Shown: in pieces, positions 34,311 through 43,282 of the stretch
Layout: the number at the start of each line of letters is the position of its first letter
How positions within the stretch are numbered: the first letter of the stretch is position 1
Assembly (NCBI RefSeq): GCF_030503675.1
Contig: NZ_CP129964.1
Span: forward strand, 2,170,001 to 2,234,000
From: Lutimonas zeaxanthinifaciens
GTDB lineage: Bacteria > Bacteroidota > Bacteroidia > Flavobacteriales > Flavobacteriaceae
DNA length: 64,000 nt
Direction of reading: 5' to 3'
Translations under genes and position numbers: made by a program
The notes under the pieces: generated by a model
Database searches by the model: none
What the model was told of the DNA's origin: nothing
Seen by the model: the letters and a program-made list of their open reading frames with translations, nothing else

Positions 34311-35333
34311 TCAGGAAACCGATCTTTTATTTTTCTGTCCATACCAGTCTATTGCGAGAAGAATACCAATACCTAATATGATATAAAATATGGCCATCCA
34401 GGTGGTGAAGTCAGAAAAGTCCGGAATATATCGGATATAGTTTTCCACGATTTTCTTATCGAGACTGTCATAGAGGTATTCACCACCCTCCATTTTGTAG
34501 ACTTCTCTTTTCCAGGGCCATACGTTCCCCAGGGACCCTCCTATGAAACCGATGATCAAAGCCGTAATGATCTGGTGCCATCGTTTAAGGAGATATCCAA
34601 GAATGTGCGAGGTGACAACCAACCCAAAAACAGAACCCAAACCAAAACTCGCAATAATTTTCATATATCGCATTCTTACTTCGTCATAAATGAAGTCAAA
34701 TTTAAAAGTGAAAACATCCTGAATGGTCTTGTAAAGTTCATTGACGGCATCAACCAGAAGCAGGGCGTAATTCCCCATTAATATCAGAATAAAAGACCCT
34801 GACAAACCTGGAAGTGTCATCCCTGACACGCCTATGATTCCGCATAAAAAAACAAACCATAAATTATCGTTCTCTTTTGCAGGACTCATAAAACTTATAG
34901 ATACCCCGATCGCTACACCCACCGCCATTGATATAATATTGGCACGTGAAAAATCATTAAAATCTTTTGCCACATAATAAATTGAACCCAGGATCATTCC
35001 AAAAAACGTAGCCCAGACGTACAATTCGAAATTTTGAATCAGGTAATCAAGAACCCTTGAAACCGAAAAATAACTGAAGGTAGATCCTGCAAAGACCAAT
35101 AAAAGAAACCTTCCGTTGACATATTGATAAAAGCTCTTAAATCTCCCATCGATCAAAAGTTTAAAAGCCTTTCTATTAATCTTCTGAAGGGAATAGATCA
35201 GTTCTTCATAAAATCCTGTAACAAAAGCAACCAGTCCACCTGAGACCCCCGGAACTTTATTCGCAGCTCCCATGGCAACCCCCTTGATAAAGAGTAGAAT
35301 TTTATCTCCCAATGTCCTTGTATTCTCCGCCAT
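34311..35333 (-). CDS. DUF368 membrane protein (PopT-type polyprenyl-phosphate transporter), copy 2
   Basis: 340 residues, about eight to nine hydrophobic helices with an internal repeat: GAANKVPGVSGGLVAFVTG near residue 20 and MTLPGLSGSFILILMGNYALLL near 175. This is the DUF368 family, whose characterised members recycle undecaprenyl phosphate across the membrane for cell-wall synthesis. It directly abuts the upstream paralogue (previous stop at 35334, this ATG at 35333). It is longer than copy 1, with a poorly conserved region between the last helices. Confidence 0.88.
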   Translation of the reverse strand: MAENTRTLGDKILLFIKGVAMGAANKVPGVSGGLVAFVTGFYEELIYSLQKINRKAFKLLIDGRFKSFYQYVNGRFLLLVFAGSTFSYFSVSRVLDYLIQNFELYVWATFFGMILGSIYYVAKDFNDFSRANIISMAVGVAIGVSISFMSPAKENDNLWFVFLCGIIGVSGMTLPGLSGSFILILMGNYALLLVDAVNELYKTIQDVFTFKFDFIYDEVRMRYMKIIASFGLGSVFGLVVTSHILGYLLKRWHQIITALIIGFIGGSLGNVWPWKREVYKMEGGEYLYDSLDKKIVENYIRYIPDFSDFTTWMAIFYIILGIGILLAIDWYGQKNKRSVS

Positions 35334-36257
35334 CTAATTGTTCTTTTTAACAGCCAGTTTTTCCAACAGGATGATAAACATAAATCCGGCCAATGCAAGT
35401 AGGAGTGCCCATAAAATTTGTGGATCCCCTTCATAGCTGCCGGGTAATATACTTTTCTCTTTCAATATTTTGGTCTTTCCATTTATGATTTCCGATTCTA
35501 AAACCTCTTTCCATGGCCAGATTTTATTCAGGGAACCTAATATAAAACCAGTCAATACGGCAAGAGTCAAATTCTGGTAGTGGTCAAAGAGCCATTTCAA
35601 AATACGCGAAAAAGATAATAAACCGACAACGGCCCCTGAGATCAGGGTGATTAATAACACCACATTTTTATCGTTAATGGCATCGAGTACCGGCTTATAC
35701 ATTCCAAGCAACAATAAAATGAAGCTTCCTGAAATTCCGGGTAAGATCATGGCACAAATGGCCAATGCCCCTGAGAGGAACACGTAGGGATATGATGGGT
35801 TGGCGTCCTGTGGTGTAAGGGTTGTAATAAAATAAGCTGCCAAAGCCCCTGCTACCAGGAGAAAGATGGTACCCGGTCGCCATTTAGTAATTTGTTTGGC
35901 CACGTAAATAATACTGGCCAGAACCAAACCGAAAAAAAATGACCAGATCAATATGGGCTGGTTTTCAAGCAAGTGCTTGATCACCCTGGCCAGGGAAATA
36001 ATACTTAAAGCAATTCCGATAACCAGTGAAAGCAGAAAGTTTCCGTTCAGTGCTCCCCACATGGAAAGGAATCCCTCCTCTTTCAAAAGTTTCAGCGTCT
36101 TTAAATTCACCTTACTTATTGAATCTATCAATTCTTCGTAGATTCCTGAAATAAAAGCAATTGTTCCTCCGGAAACGCCTGGAACAACGTCAGCAGCTCC
36201 CATGGCCACACCTTTTAATCCAACTACAAAGTATTCTTTAAGGGTTCTCTTTCCCAC
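35334..36257 (-). CDS. DUF368 membrane protein (PopT-type polyprenyl-phosphate transporter), copy 1
   Basis: 307 residues with the same architecture as its neighbour: GAADVVPGVSGGTIAFISG near residue 20 and MILPGISGSFILLLLGMYKPVL near 175. The two proteins are clearly paralogous and lie head-to-tail with no intergenic base. Family knowledge: DUF368 proteins flip the C55 lipid carrier phosphate back to the cytosolic leaflet. A TATCTTTG box on the minus strand (36282-36289) lies 25 bp before the ATG. Confidence 0.9.
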   Translation of the reverse strand: MGKRTLKEYFVVGLKGVAMGAADVVPGVSGGTIAFISGIYEELIDSISKVNLKTLKLLKEEGFLSMWGALNGNFLLSLVIGIALSIISLARVIKHLLENQPILIWSFFFGLVLASIIYVAKQITKWRPGTIFLLVAGALAAYFITTLTPQDANPSYPYVFLSGALAICAMILPGISGSFILLLLGMYKPVLDAINDKNVVLLITLISGAVVGLLSFSRILKWLFDHYQNLTLAVLTGFILGSLNKIWPWKEVLESEIINGKTKILKEKSILPGSYEGDPQILWALLLALAGFMFIILLEKLAVKKNN

Positions 36258-36281
36258 AGTAAATTTCTAAAAATTAAGAGC

Positions 36282-36289
36282 CAAAGATA
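36282..36289 (-). promoter_or_regulatory. putative -7 element of the DUF368 operon
   Basis: TATCTTTG on the minus strand, 25 bp upstream of the first DUF368 gene. No TTG at the expected spacing. Confidence 0.4.
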
Positions 36290-36354
36290 ACCAAAATTGT
36301 GTTGAACACTCGGATTAAATTTAACCTTAAAATCAAAGGGGAAATAGAAGAATT

Positions 36355-37746
36355 TTAATCTTGAAACTTCTCGATCAAAAGTTTGACACTCTCAATATCC
36401 ATCATCGTGGGAAAGATTTCAGAAGCGACGCTTAAGAAGTCTATATCCGATTTTAGTGATTTTTCGAAAAAGAACAAACCTTCCTTTTCTTTTTGAACCA
36501 GAAAATGCAATCCGGCGAGCCTGTAAGTGATCTCAGGCTCATCCTTGTAAGATTCTCTGGCATCGAGCAGGACCCTGATGGATTCATGAAACTCTCCTAA
36601 AAAATGGAGAACATCAGAAAGAGCAAGGTAGACTTCTATTCTATCGTCATGAAGACCAATACACTTGTAATAGGCACGAGCAGCCTCTTCAAATAAATTG
36701 AGTTTTAGGTTTATTTCTGCGAATTTGTGCCAGTATAAATTATTTTCTTCATCAATGCCCAGGGCCTTATTGATGTAAAAAAGAGCTTTGTGATAATTTT
36801 TATTACTGATGTAAATATCAGTCAGAGCGAGCCACCCCTTATCCAGTAGCGGATCTTCATTGACCGTTTTATTATAAAAATCAATGGCATCTCTTACAGA
36901 ATTCAGTTTTTCGTAACATTTTCCAATTCGCAAATAGGCAAAAGAAGTTGGCGTATCCAGTTCCATAGTTTTATGATAAAACTGAATGGCCTCCTCATAG
37001 TGACCAAGTTCTTCCAGTGTTTTTGCCTTCTCAAGATGAGCACCTATAAATTCTTCATCAATTAATATAGAATATTCAAAAGCTTCAAGCGCTTTTTGAT
37101 AATCATAAACAATATAGTATTGCCTACCTAACTGATGCCAGGCTATCTCACTGTAAGGCTCTTTTTCAATATAATTCTTCAGGTAATCTATGGCTTCATC
37201 ATGCTTCTTCATCATATCGAAGCAATAAATTACGTTGTACAGCGAAGAATAATTTTCATATTCTACATCCAGGCTCTTGGCAAAATTAAAACGAGCTGTA
37301 TCAAAATCTTCCAGAAATAAATATTCCATTCCGATCATGGATAAGATTTCTGCGTCATCATCCGCATAGATCAGAGCTGTTTTCAAATTATCCACGGCTA
37401 AATTATGCTTTCCTCTTTTAGAAAAAATTGTTGCCTTCTGTATATATATATCTTCATTTGAAGGTTCAATTTCCTGCAGCCTGTCAAGGATTTTTTCCGC
37501 TTTATCCAGGTTTTCATCGAGAATCAATAATTCAACCTGAATCAACTGAAGACTAACTGAAGTAGGATGCTGAGAAAGGCCAAGGTGTAGCGCTTTTTTT
37601 GCCAAAGAAAATTTGCCGCTGTCTACATAAAACAAAATAATCTCTTCAAATTCGTTGGAATCAAAAAAATATACACTGTTGGTTTTAAGCATCAATTCAA
37701 ATTTTGATAAGGGTTGATTATCGTTATTATTTGAAAAGTGCTGCAT
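36355..37746 (-). CDS. tetratricopeptide repeat protein
   Basis: 463 residues made almost wholly of about twelve TPR units (34-residue helix pairs with the W-L-G-Y-A-F-A-P pattern; for instance AWHQLGRQYYIVYDYQKALEAFEYSILIDE in the middle). No signal peptide or membrane segment is visible, so a cytoplasmic scaffold is likely. It is encoded alone between the DUF368 pair and the divergent pyrR operon. The partner is unknown; similar TPR proteins are near-universal in Flavobacteriaceae. Confidence 0.85.
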   Translation of the reverse strand: MQHFSNNNDNQPLSKFELMLKTNSVYFFDSNEFEEIILFYVDSGKFSLAKKALHLGLSQHPTSVSLQLIQVELLILDENLDKAEKILDRLQEIEPSNEDIYIQKATIFSKRGKHNLAVDNLKTALIYADDDAEILSMIGMEYLFLEDFDTARFNFAKSLDVEYENYSSLYNVIYCFDMMKKHDEAIDYLKNYIEKEPYSEIAWHQLGRQYYIVYDYQKALEAFEYSILIDEEFIGAHLEKAKTLEELGHYEEAIQFYHKTMELDTPTSFAYLRIGKCYEKLNSVRDAIDFYNKTVNEDPLLDKGWLALTDIYISNKNYHKALFYINKALGIDEENNLYWHKFAEINLKLNLFEEAARAYYKCIGLHDDRIEVYLALSDVLHFLGEFHESIRVLLDARESYKDEPEITYRLAGLHFLVQKEKEGLFFFEKSLKSDIDFLSVASEIFPTMMDIESVKLLIEKFQD

Positions 37747-37869
37747 AGAATGGCTTTTTAATTGATACTAAAATAATATCAATTGCGCCCCATGAGCGTT
37801 CTGCATTTAATTTTTCTTAACAATTTAATTAACACCCTGTAATTTTCTATGCTGTGACAAAAAAAACTG

Positions 37870-37877
37870 TAACTTTG
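37870..37877 (+). promoter_or_regulatory. putative -7 element of the pyrR-pyrB-rnz operon
   Basis: TAACTTTG, 28 bp before the pyrR ATG. The leader this implies is very short (about 20 nt), which leaves no room for a PyrR-type attenuator of the Bacillus kind. Confidence 0.42.
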
Positions 37878-37905
37878 TTTCATATTTAAAGCCTTCAATG
37901 CTACT

Positions 37906-38454
37906 ATGGCCAGAAAGACCTTACTTAACGAAAAGGAAATCTTAATAATTCTTAATCGTTTAGCGTGCCAGCTCATCGAAAATCATCAGGACTTTAGTAA
38001 TACCATATTAATCGGAATACAACCCAGAGGGGTATTTCTGGCTGATCGACTTGTAAAAATACTTCAGGAAGATTACCAGGTGAAAGATATAAAACTGGGT
38101 AAACTGGATATTACCTTTTTCCGCGATGATTTTAGAAGAAGAGAAGATCCATTGTCAGCCAGCACTACAAATATCAATTTCATTGTAGACAATAAAAATG
38201 TTGTTTTTATAGATGATGTTTTGTTCTCCGGCAGAAGTATCAGAGCTGCCTTAACGGCAATTCAGGCCTTTGGAAGACCAAAAAATATTGAATTACTGGT
38301 ATTGATCGACAGAAGGTTCAGCAGGCACCTTCCAATACAACCCGACTATAAAGGCAGGCAGGTTGATGTGATCAAGGATGAGCAGGTCAAGGTAGAGTGG
38401 AAAGAAAATGAACAAAAAGACAGGGTTTGTATTGTGCGACCCGACACCGTATAG
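37906..38454 (+). CDS. pyrR: PyrR: pyrimidine operon regulator / uracil phosphoribosyltransferase
   Basis: 182 residues. Features: IGIQPRGVFLADRL (about 43-56), the PRPP loop VVFIDDVLFSGRSIRAAL (about 104-121) and RPKNIELLVLIDR. This is the PyrR family, which in Firmicutes binds pyr mRNA leaders and also has UPRTase activity. It lies 48 bp upstream of pyrB in an operon. With such a short upstream leader here, an RNA-binding attenuation role at this operon is doubtful, and the enzymatic role may dominate. Confidence 0.92.
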   Translation: MARKTLLNEKEILIILNRLACQLIENHQDFSNTILIGIQPRGVFLADRLVKILQEDYQVKDIKLGKLDITFFRDDFRRREDPLSASTTNINFIVDNKNVVFIDDVLFSGRSIRAALTAIQAFGRPKNIELLVLIDRRFSRHLPIQPDYKGRQVDVIKDEQVKVEWKENEQKDRVCIVRPDTV

Positions 38455-38502
38455 TGTGAAGCATAAAAAACTGAATATTAAAATTCAATTGCGACTTAGA
38501 AA

Positions 38503-39435
38503 ATGGCGAAATTAAGTGTATCTCATTTACTTGGGATAAAACATCTGAATCTTGAAGACATTAATTTAATTTTCAACACAGCCGATCATTTTAAGGAGGT
38601 TATAAACAGACCCATCAAAAAAGTCCCCTCTTTAAGAGATATTACCATCGCCAACTTATTTTTCGAAAACAGTACAAGAACCAAGCTTTCATTTGAACTT
38701 GCTGAAAAAAGGCTTTCAGCAGACATCATCAATTTTTCAGCGGCTCAATCTTCTGTAAAAAAGGGGGAATCACTTATTGATACGGCAAACAATATACTTT
38801 CAATGAAGGTGGACATCATCGTTATGAGGCATCCCAATGAAGGTGCCGGTGATTTTCTTGCGAAACATGTGGATGCCAAAATTGTTAATGCCGGTGACGG
38901 CGCTCATGAACATCCAACTCAGGCCCTGCTCGATTCTTATTCGATAAGGGAGAAGCTTGGAGGTGTGAAAGGTAAAAAGGTGGTCATTGTTGGAGATATA
39001 CTTCATTCAAGGGTGGCGCTTTCAAATATCTATGCCCTAAAACTTCAAGGTGCAGAAGTGATGCTTTGCGGACCTACAACCCTAATTCCGAAATTTATCA
39101 CCAAACTTGGAGTACGTTATGAAAAAGACCTGAGAACAGCTCTAGAATGGTGTGACGTTGCAAATGTTTTAAGGGTGCAACACGAAAGAATGGATGTCAA
39201 ATATTTTCCTTCGATCAGGGAATACACACAACTGTTTGGAATCAACAAAGAGCTATTAAACAGTATTGACAAAGACATCGTAATTATGCACCCTGGCCCC
39301 ATCAACAGAGGAGTGGAATTGACCAGTGACGTGGCAGACTCCAAGCAGTCCATTATTCTGAATCAGGTTGAAAACGGAGTTGCCATACGAATGGCGGTGA
39401 TCTATTTGCTCGCGCAGCAGATTAAAAGAGATTAA
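38503..39435 (+). CDS. pyrB: aspartate carbamoyltransferase catalytic subunit
   Basis: 310 residues. The carbamoyl-phosphate motif FFENSTRTKLSFE is at about 53-65, and other signature blocks are MRHPNEGA, HPTQALLDSYSI (about 141-152), the LHSRVA segment and MHPGPINRGVEL near the C-terminus. It condenses carbamoyl phosphate with aspartate, the first committed step of pyrimidine biosynthesis. No pyrI is adjacent, as for the Bacillus-type trimeric enzyme. It is followed after 3 bp by a STAS-like gene. Confidence 0.95.
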   Translation: MAKLSVSHLLGIKHLNLEDINLIFNTADHFKEVINRPIKKVPSLRDITIANLFFENSTRTKLSFELAEKRLSADIINFSAAQSSVKKGESLIDTANNILSMKVDIIVMRHPNEGAGDFLAKHVDAKIVNAGDGAHEHPTQALLDSYSIREKLGGVKGKKVVIVGDILHSRVALSNIYALKLQGAEVMLCGPTTLIPKFITKLGVRYEKDLRTALEWCDVANVLRVQHERMDVKYFPSIREYTQLFGINKELLNSIDKDIVIMHPGPINRGVELTSDVADSKQSIILNQVENGVAIRMAVIYLLAQQIKRD

Positions 39436-39438
39436 ATT

Positions 39439-39792
39439 ATGGAGATTATTAAAAATGAGAGTTACTATCAACTTATTCCTGAAAAAAGTGACGCAATGAG
39501 CGCGGAGGAGAGTTTAGAGAATTTTTATAATTCATTTAAAAAAAATTATGCTAACTTTAAGAAGATAAATCTTATTTTGGATTTTTCTAATATTATTAAC
39601 ATTGATTTAAATAAAATCTTGTTATTTTCGCCGTTAAGCGAAACTCAGAAATCTAATAATAAATCTTTTGTGATTGTTTGCAGTGGAATAGAGTTTGATC
39701 AGGTGCCGGATGAAATTGTTGTTGTTCCCACTCTGAAAGAAGCAGAAGACATCATTGAAATGGAAGATATTGAACGTGATTTAGGAATTTAA
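39439..39792 (+). CDS. small STAS-like protein in the pyr-rnz operon
   Basis: 117 residues, acidic. The middle (KINLILDFSNIINIDLNKILLFSPLSE, then SFVIVCSG) has the alternating strand-helix pattern of a STAS/anti-anti-sigma fold, followed by VPTLKEAEDIIEMEDIERDLG, the usual C-terminal helix of such domains. The phosphorylatable Ser of true anti-anti-sigma factors is not evident. It sits 3 bp after pyrB and 9 bp before the sorting-domain gene. Function unknown; the fold call is moderate. Confidence 0.65.
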   Translation: MEIIKNESYYQLIPEKSDAMSAEESLENFYNSFKKNYANFKKINLILDFSNIINIDLNKILLFSPLSETQKSNNKSFVIVCSGIEFDQVPDEIVVVPTLKEAEDIIEMEDIERDLGI

Positions 39793-39801
39793 ACAGACTA
39801 T

Positions 39802-40164
39802 ATGGTAAAAAAACTACTCTCTATTATTTTTTTATTAACCTTTTCTACAGCTCTTCTTGCTCAGGAAGATGATGCTAAAGATCTTGAGATTCTCGAGAAC
39901 GCTTTGATTGGGATACACGAAGTTGTGGCATCTCCCAATCCCTTCAGTGTTTCTACCCGTATCAGATTTGAAGCCGATGAGGAATTCGAAATCGATTTTC
40001 TTGTCAAGGATTTGCTGGGAAATACCGTTTACGCGAAAAAGCAGGTCGCAAAAAAGGGTCATAATTCCATCACTTTCTACAGGGATGAGCTCGAGTCTGG
40101 TATTTATATTTATTCTATAAAAACCAAAACGAAAGTTGTTTCCAAGAGGATGGTGATTAAATGA
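39802..40164 (+). CDS. lone type IX secretion C-terminal sorting domain with signal peptide
   Basis: 120 residues. Residues 1-21 are a Sec signal (hydrophobic LLSIIFLLTFSTALLA, cleavage after LLAQ or just before). After about 20 acidic residues comes a full type A sorting domain: ASPNPFSVSTRIRF (about 48-61), DLLGNTVY (about 75-82), an N-S-I-T-F strand, ESGIYIYSI (about 101-109) and terminal SKRMVIK. Normally this domain ends a long secreted cargo; here there is no cargo. Its stop overlaps the rnz ATG (ATGA, 4 bp). It may be a remnant, a regulator, or a small exported protein with the same fold. Confidence 0.8.
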   Translation: MVKKLLSIIFLLTFSTALLAQEDDAKDLEILENALIGIHEVVASPNPFSVSTRIRFEADEEFEIDFLVKDLLGNTVYAKKQVAKKGHNSITFYRDELESGIYIYSIKTKTKVVSKRMVIK

Positions 40165-41081
40165 GTTTAAGACTGACCATATTAGGTTGTCATTCTGCTA
40201 CACCCAGAAGTCTAACATACACTTCATCTCAGTTTTTGGAGATGAATAATGAATGTTGTCTGATAGATTGTGGAGAAGGCACTCAGCGTCAATTGCGAAA
40301 ATACAAGATAAAGTTTTCTCGAATTAAATATGTCTTTATTTCGCATTTGCACGGCGATCATTTTTTTGGCCTTATCGGTCTAATCTCCACGTTTAGTCTT
40401 TTAGGTAGAAATTCCGAACTTCACATATTTGGCCCAAAAGGATTAAAAGAAATCATTTTGTTACAGCTTAAACTTTCCAAATCATGGATGGACTTCCCCC
40501 TGCACTTTCATGAATTAATCAGCAAAGAAAGTGAATTGATCCTTGAAAATGATCGAATCAAAGTTTATACAATTCCCTTAAAACACAGGATCTACACGAA
40601 TGGTTTTCTCTTCATGGAGCAACCTCAGCCAAGAAAACTTAATATGCCGGAAATTTCCAAATACAAAGAAATTGATATCTGTGACTATCAAAATCTGAAA
40701 AATGGAAAAGACTATGTGCTAAATGATGGAAAAATAATTCCAAATGAGGTACTTACCCTTGATCCTCCAAAACCATTAAGCTATGGTTATTGCAGTGATA
40801 CTGAATACTACGAAGAAATTATTCCTCTTATTGAGCATATAGATCTGTTGTATCATGAAGCTACTTTTTTAGAAGAGCACCGTAGTCTTGCCGAAAAAAC
40901 AAAACACAGCACCGCCTATCAGGCTGCAAAAATTGCCCAGCAGGCCCAGGTTAAAAGACTGCTCTTAGGGCACTATTCCAGCCGATATCCTTCTCTTGAG
41001 CTATTTTTAGAAGAGGCTGTTAAAATATTTAAAAACACGGAGCTGGCTGAAGCGGGCCATCAAATCGAACTCAGCAATTAA
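40161..41081 (+). CDS. rnz: ribonuclease Z (tRNase Z)
   Basis: 306 residues, metallo-beta-lactamase fold. Ligands: HLHGDH in SHLHGDHFFGLIG (about residues 61-73), KHR and SDTEYYEE downstream, and the C-terminal LLLGHYSSRY (about 272-281). SATPRS at the N-terminus is also typical. It removes the 3' trailer of tRNA precursors before CCA addition, needed here because the two tRNA-Pro genes lack encoded CCA. Translationally coupled to the sorting-domain gene. Converges with a 4-bp overlap on the CoA-binding protein gene. Confidence 0.94.
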   Translation: MSLRLTILGCHSATPRSLTYTSSQFLEMNNECCLIDCGEGTQRQLRKYKIKFSRIKYVFISHLHGDHFFGLIGLISTFSLLGRNSELHIFGPKGLKEIILLQLKLSKSWMDFPLHFHELISKESELILENDRIKVYTIPLKHRIYTNGFLFMEQPQPRKLNMPEISKYKEIDICDYQNLKNGKDYVLNDGKIIPNEVLTLDPPKPLSYGYCSDTEYYEEIIPLIEHIDLLYHEATFLEEHRSLAEKTKHSTAYQAAKIAQQAQVKRLLLGHYSSRYPSLELFLEEAVKIFKNTELAEAGHQIELSN

Positions 41082-41437
41082 AAGGAGTTAAGGCTCAGAA
41101 GAACTAAAGAACATGCCCGTTCAAACTGGATTGCATTTTCCTGCAGAATAAGCTCCAGTTCTCTGTTTTCTGCCCCGGGATTAAATACCACTTTTCCCGG
41201 CTTCAAATCCAGGATATAGTTATAGAATTGCTTTTGGTTAAATGGATTTAAGTAGATTGTAACAGCATAGACTTCCTCAATCATTTTAAACTCAGAAAAA
41301 AGCTTTACGCCCTCAACCTCTCCTTCGGAATTTCCAAGTGCATAAACATTATAATTGTTCATTTTCAGTTTTTTAATTGCCATATTGGAATATCTGCTGG
41401 TATTTAAAGAGGCTCCCAGTACGATCACTTTCTTCAT
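41078..41437 (-). CDS. CoA-binding domain protein (CoA_binding_2 type)
   Basis: 119 residues, a Rossmann-like fold starting KKVIVLGASLNTSRYSNMAI, with VYALGNSEGEVEGVKLF and ending in a GKVVFNPGAEN-like segment. This matches the small standalone CoA-binding family (YccU-like), whose physiological role is not established. Cytoplasmic. It overlaps rnz by 4 bp tail to tail and lies 221 bp from the divergent AGCS transporter gene. Confidence 0.85.
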   Translation of the reverse strand: MKKVIVLGASLNTSRYSNMAIKKLKMNNYNVYALGNSEGEVEGVKLFSEFKMIEEVYAVTIYLNPFNQKQFYNYILDLKPGKVVFNPGAENRELELILQENAIQFERACSLVLLSLNSF

Positions 41438-41658
41438 TATTATAGTTTTAAAATTTACATTTCCTGTGTCAGTCGGAATCAGTGACCTGAATTTACATCA
41501 CGCAATGTAAATCTGAATCCATGTTATGCATCATTACTTTCTTAGGTAAGGTATAGTTCTTAAATGTGTAGGGGTTCCCAACATTTTAATCGATTTTTTT
41601 TGCCACAAGATATAATTTTTTGGATATTGCAAACCCAACCAAAATATCCTAAACAATT

Positions 41659-43272
41659 ATGTTGAAGAAACTTGCATTATTTACAATGATTTTTAGTCCT
41701 CTACTTGGAACTTCTCAGGAAAAAGGGCTCGACGAAGTGATCAATGAAGAATTCATGCCGATTGCCACTTGGTGGGAAAATTTGGTACTGACCTCTGTTC
41801 CGATTGCGGGATATAATATTCCCTTCGTATTGATTCTTTTGGTTTTTGGTGCTACGTTATTCACTGTTTATTTCGGATTTCCGGCTATCTCAAAATTCAA
41901 ACTGGCTATTAATACGGTAAGAGGTAAATATGATGAAATCGATCATCACAGTGTTGAAAAATCCGAATTGAATATCATTGACGGGGATTTGGTTGATACC
42001 ATAAAAGATGAGAGCAAAGAAGGAGAAGTAAGTCACTTTCAGGCATTGGCTACAGCTGTTTCCGGGACAGTCGGTCTGGGGAATATAGCAGGTGTGGCTG
42101 TTGCCATAGCTGTTGGAGGTCCTGGAGCAACTTTCTGGATGATTGTATGTGGCTTGATCGGGATGTCAACAAAAATGGTAGAATGTACATTAGGTGTAAA
42201 GTATCGTGATGTGGGAGAAGATGGTACGGTATACGGAGGCCCGATGTACTATCTGAAAAGAGGTTTGGAAAGTCAGAACATGGCTGTCTTCGGAAAAGTT
42301 TTAGCTGGCATATTTGCGATTTTATGCGTAGGAGCTTCTTTTGGAGGAGGAAATGCATTTCAATCAAATCAGGCTGCCGTACAAATTGTGAGTATGCTGG
42401 GATTAGCCGGTGGCGCCTCCGGATTTATCATAGGGGTTATTATGGCCATTCTTGTGGGTATTGTGATCATAGGAGGAATTAAGAGAATTGCCAAGATTAC
42501 AGAAAAAATTGTTCCATTCATGGCAATTATCTATGTGATTGCGGCCTTGATCATTATATTTTCAAACTTCCAACACATTGGTTCTGCATTTGAGCTTATC
42601 TTTAAAGGTGCTTTCACACCAATGGCCGGACTGGGAGGGGTTCTTGGTGTTATTATTGTTGGATTCCAGAGGGCGGCCTTTTCAAATGAAGCAGGGGCCG
42701 GTTCTGCTGCCATTGCGCACTCAGCCGTAAAAACCAAATATCCGGCAAGTGAAGGAGTTGTAGCCCTTCTTGAGCCATTTATAGATACTGTCGTGATATG
42801 TACCATGACTGCCTTGGTGATTATTTTCTTCAATATGGATGTAGGTGCATTTGATTATGGAAATTCACAAAATAGTGCAGTTCTGATCAATGCTACCGGT
42901 GAATATATTGGAGGAGTCGATCTTACTTCAATGGCTTTTGACTCTGTTTTACCTGGATTTAGCTATATATTAACAATAGCCATAATTCTGTTTGCATTTT
43001 CTACAATGATTTCCTGGTCTTATTACGGACTTCAATCTTGGAAATATTTATTTGGAAGAGGAAAAACAGCGGATATCCTTTATAAACTATTGTTCCTTGT
43101 ATTCGTTGTGATTGGCGCATCTGCAACCCTGGATGCCGTAATCAAGTTCTCTGACGCGATGATCCTGGCATTGGTATTTCCAAATATGATTGGTCTTGTA
43201 TTGTTATTTCCAAAAGTCAAAGAAGAAATCAATCGTTATGTAAAAGATATCAAAACGATTAAAGTAAAATAG
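41659..43272 (+). CDS. AGCS family alanine/glycine:cation symporter
   Basis: 537 residues, about eleven transmembrane helices. Family signatures include SHFQALATAVSGTVGLGNIAGVAVAI (about 127-152), GGPGATFWM and FQRAAFSNEAGAGSAAIAHSA (about 336-356). It imports alanine or glycine with Na+. The N-terminus has an extra hydrophobic segment that could be a signal-like helix, and there is a charged loop of about 45 residues (DEIDHHSVEKSELNI and DTIKDESKE) before the core, longer than in AgcS of archaea. Ten bp separate it from the HhH gene. Confidence 0.91.
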   Translation: MLKKLALFTMIFSPLLGTSQEKGLDEVINEEFMPIATWWENLVLTSVPIAGYNIPFVLILLVFGATLFTVYFGFPAISKFKLAINTVRGKYDEIDHHSVEKSELNIIDGDLVDTIKDESKEGEVSHFQALATAVSGTVGLGNIAGVAVAIAVGGPGATFWMIVCGLIGMSTKMVECTLGVKYRDVGEDGTVYGGPMYYLKRGLESQNMAVFGKVLAGIFAILCVGASFGGGNAFQSNQAAVQIVSMLGLAGGASGFIIGVIMAILVGIVIIGGIKRIAKITEKIVPFMAIIYVIAALIIIFSNFQHIGSAFELIFKGAFTPMAGLGGVLGVIIVGFQRAAFSNEAGAGSAAIAHSAVKTKYPASEGVVALLEPFIDTVVICTMTALVIIFFNMDVGAFDYGNSQNSAVLINATGEYIGGVDLTSMAFDSVLPGFSYILTIAIILFAFSTMISWSYYGLQSWKYLFGRGKTADILYKLLFLVFVVIGASATLDAVIKFSDAMILALVFPNMIGLVLLFPKVKEEINRYVKDIKTIKVK

Positions 43273-43282
43273 ACCGTATTGA

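Noticed and set aside
37747-37905. PyrR-binding attenuator upstream of pyrR
   Set aside because: The likely -7 element leaves a leader of about 20 nt, and no anti-terminator/terminator pair was found.
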